From NCBI GenBank assembly GCA_003648225.1, contig QMOL01000186.1, positions 1-6,191 on the forward strand: a stretch of 6,191 bases of DNA, read 5' to 3'. Shown piece by piece: positions 4,582-6,191 of the stretch; the stretch's first letter is position 1, and every line of letters begins with the position of its first letter. Source of the DNA: Chlamydiota bacterium. GTDB lineage: Bacteria > Auribacterota > UBA3054 > B51-G9. Both the position numbers and the translations under genes were made by a program. The notes below the pieces were generated by a model that saw only the letters and a program-made list of their open reading frames with translations, was not told where the DNA came from and made no database searches.

Positions 4582-6191
4582 TTAGTTTCCCTCTGTAACA
4601 GCAATCTTTAACTCTAATTCTTTAAGCTGATTCTCATTAACTCCTGTTGGCGCTTCGGTCATTAAATCAGTCGCTTTTTGCGTCTTGGGAAACGCAATCA
4701 CATCACGCAAACTTGCGCGTTTGAGCGCCAACATCGCTAATCTGTCAAGCCCAATTGCGAGTCCCGCATGTGGTGGCGCACCGAATTTTAAAGCATTAAT
4801 AAAAAAACCAAACCGCTCATTAATTTCCGTTTCGCTTAACTTTAACAGGTTGAAAATCCTTTCCTGTAATTCACTGTTGTGAATACGAACTGACCCCGAT
4901 GCTGCCTCAAATCCGTTGATTACTAAATCATAAGAACATGAACGAACTCTCTCCGGAGATGATTCTATTAAATCTATATCGTCGGGATGAGGGGAGGTAA
5001 ATGGATGATGCTCACTTGTCCATCGCTGCTCATTTTCGTCAAAAGCGAAGAGAGGAAAATCAGTAACCCATATAATTGAGAAATCATTCTGATTGATTAA
5101 ATTAAGCATTTGTGCCAGCTCATTCCGGACATTTCCTAATGCCGGATTCGCAATCAAAGCCTTATCAGCAATTATTAAAAGTATATCACCCTCAATCGCG
5201 CCGGTCGCTTTATCAATTCCGTTCCACTGCTCTTCGGAAAGAAATTTTGTTAATGGTGATTGCTTTTTGTTTTCAGATAAATATTTCACCGTGAGTAAAC
5301 CTTTCGCTCCGCTCGAACGGGCAATATCTCCAAGCTTGTCAATCTGTTTTCTTGTGAGTGATGTTCCGCCCGGCACACGAACGGTTTTTATTACTCCATT
5401 GTTTGCGAGTGTGACATTAAAAGCGTTAAAATCTGTTTCTGCAACAAAATCACTTATATCAACGAAATGCAGATCAAATCTAAGGTCGGGCTTGTCCGAT
5501 CCATATTTTTCCATCGCGTCTTTATATGTTATTCTTGGAAAAATTTCTTCAACTTCAATTCCTGCGGCGTTAAGAGCCGCGCCGACAAATCCTTCTGTGA
5601 TCTTTAAAATATCTTCCTGATCGGCAAAAGACATCTCCATATCAATTTGCGTGAATTCAGGCTGGCGGTCGGCTCGTAAATCTTCATCGCGAAAACATCG
5701 GCAGATTTGAAAATATTTGTCCGTTCCCGCTACCATTAATAATTGTTTCAAAAGTTGCGGCGATTGTGGCAAAGCATAAAAATTTCCCGGATGAACACGG
5801 CTGGGAACAAGATAATCACGCGCGCCCTCAGGCGTTGATTTTGCGAGTATTGGAGTTTCAATCTCGAGAAATCCTTGTGAATCTAAATAGTTCCTCGCAG
5901 CCAGTGCCATTTTATGACGGGTCTGAATCGCATTTTGTAAGTGTGGTCGGCGTAAGTCTAAATATCGATAAGTTAATCGCGTATCATCACTTTCTTCTTC
6001 GTCATCAAGAGGAAAAGGCGGAGTCGCAGATGAATTTAATATCTCTAATCCCGTGGCGTGAACCTCTATCCTTCCGGTCGGCATGTCGGAATTAATCTGC
6101 TCACCGCGCGAGACAACTTTGCCTTCAACCGAAATAACAAATTCTCTGCCGAGATTCTTTGCCGAATTATGCGCTTCAGGCTGTTCCGAAG
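4582..6191 (-). CDS. aspS: Aspartyl-tRNA synthetase, N-terminal end missing (runs off right edge)
   Basis: AspRS attaches aspartate to tRNA(Asp) in the cytoplasm (class II synthetase). The frame is open to the window edge and encodes 535 visible residues; about 50-60 N-terminal residues, most of the anticodon-binding OB fold, are missing. The Met at 6084 is internal: the 35 residues before it (ending RGEQINSD) read as normal AspRS. Numbering from that Met: motif 1 region about 53-80; ALPQSPQ 104-110; motif 2 FRDEDLRADRQPEFTQID 131-148; the long insertion domain typical of bacterial AspRS about 180-330 (TYKDAMEKYGSDKPDLRF 186-203); WTSEHHPFT 355-363; motif 3 GLAIGLDR 441-448; C-terminal RDVIAFPKTQKATDLMTEAP. 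All catalytic landmarks are present. The usual E-L/V-G-G-G-S before the R-I-H motif reads EAASGS (393-398). Whether it is discriminating or also charges tRNA(Asn) cannot be told here. It heads the visible operon; the next start lies 3 bases beyond its TAA. Confidence 0.97.
   Translation of the reverse strand, partial: SEQPEAHNSAKNLGREFVISVEGKVVSRGEQINSDMPTGRIEVHATGLEILNSSATPPFPLDDEEESDDTRLTYRYLDLRRPHLQNAIQTRHKMALAARNYLDSQGFLEIETPILAKSTPEGARDYLVPSRVHPGNFYALPQSPQLLKQLLMVAGTDKYFQICRCFRDEDLRADRQPEFTQIDMEMSFADQEDILKITEGFVGAALNAAGIEVEEIFPRITYKDAMEKYGSDKPDLRFDLHFVDISDFVAETDFNAFNVTLANNGVIKTVRVPGGTSLTRKQIDKLGDIARSSGAKGLLTVKYLSENKKQSPLTKFLSEEQWNGIDKATGAIEGDILLIIADKALIANPALGNVRNELAQMLNLINQNDFSIIWVTDFPLFAFDENEQRWTSEHHPFTSPHPDDIDLIESSPERVRSCSYDLVINGFEAASGSVRIHNSELQERIFNLLKLSETEINERFGFFINALKFGAPPHAGLAIGLDRLAMLALKRASLRDVIAFPKTQKATDLMTEAPTGVNENQLKELELKIAVTEGN
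4588..4594 (-). promoter_or_regulatory. Ribosome-binding site of the AsmA-like gene, inside aspS
   Basis: On the minus strand AGAGGGA lies about 9-10 bases before ATG 4578 and is made of the codons just before the aspS stop. This supports the chosen start and implies that ribosomes finishing aspS can reinitiate on the next gene. Confidence 0.6.

Noticed and set aside
5093..5620. Plus-strand open frame of 175 codons
   Set aside because: It lies entirely antisense to the well-conserved aspS coding sequence and has Ser/Ile/Leu-rich shadow composition.
1..6191. CRISPR array, tRNA or rRNA gene, insertion sequence or phage genes
   Set aside because: No direct repeats with unique spacers, no tRNA-like cloverleaf or T-arm consensus, no rRNA signature and no transposase or phage motif was seen; the 210-221 match to the 16S tail is a 12-base complement only, not an rRNA fragment.

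Overview
The window looks like bacterial chromosome of moderately low G+C content. It holds three long genes, all on the minus strand, plus about 800 bases at the left end with no long gene. Read in the direction of transcription (right to left), the genes are aspS (aspartyl-tRNA synthetase, N-terminal end cut off by the right edge), a membrane-anchored AsmA-like protein, and lepA (elongation factor 4). The spacers are 3 and 30 bases, so the three probably form one transcript whose promoter lies beyond the right edge. An AsmA-like protein suggests a diderm (outer-membrane) organism. That, the style of the AspRS and LepA sequences, and the intergenic heptamer and ATGGGAACT-type repeats make me lean towards the PVC superphylum (Lentisphaerae/Kiritimatiellota/Verrucomicrobia-like). 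That placement is an impression, not a demonstrated result.

The left 610 bases are the least ordinary part. A 32-residue C-terminal fragment, Cys- and Ala-rich and on the plus strand, ends at 101. It is followed at once by a near-consensus sigma70-type promoter (109-137: perfect TTGACA, 17-base spacer, TATTAT) and, about 440 bases later, by a strong GC-rich hairpin terminator (576-607). No conventional gene lies between. The interval holds a 12-base perfect match to the complement of the 16S rRNA 3' end, at least two micro-ORFs with ribosome-binding-site signals, and several short perfect inverted repeats. I read it as an orphan short transcript: a small RNA, a dual-function RNA, or a peptide-encoding unit of unknown role.

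Between the terminator and the lepA stop codon (608-810) there are two different repeat structures. The first is five tandem 9-mers alternating in their last four bases between AACT and AGTT. The second is a roughly 135-base element made of two 7-base-period blocks around a GC-rich core with two hairpins. These sit in the presumed 3' untranslated region of the aspS-asmA-lepA transcript, and the terminator also has a T-rich tract on the minus strand that could end that transcript.

Functionally, aspS and lepA both belong to translation (tRNA charging; GTPase action on the ribosome), while the middle gene is predicted to act at the envelope. Nothing in the window is a recognised defence, mobile or CRISPR system. 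The best candidates for something undescribed are the orphan transcript and the Cys-containing peptide end at the far left.
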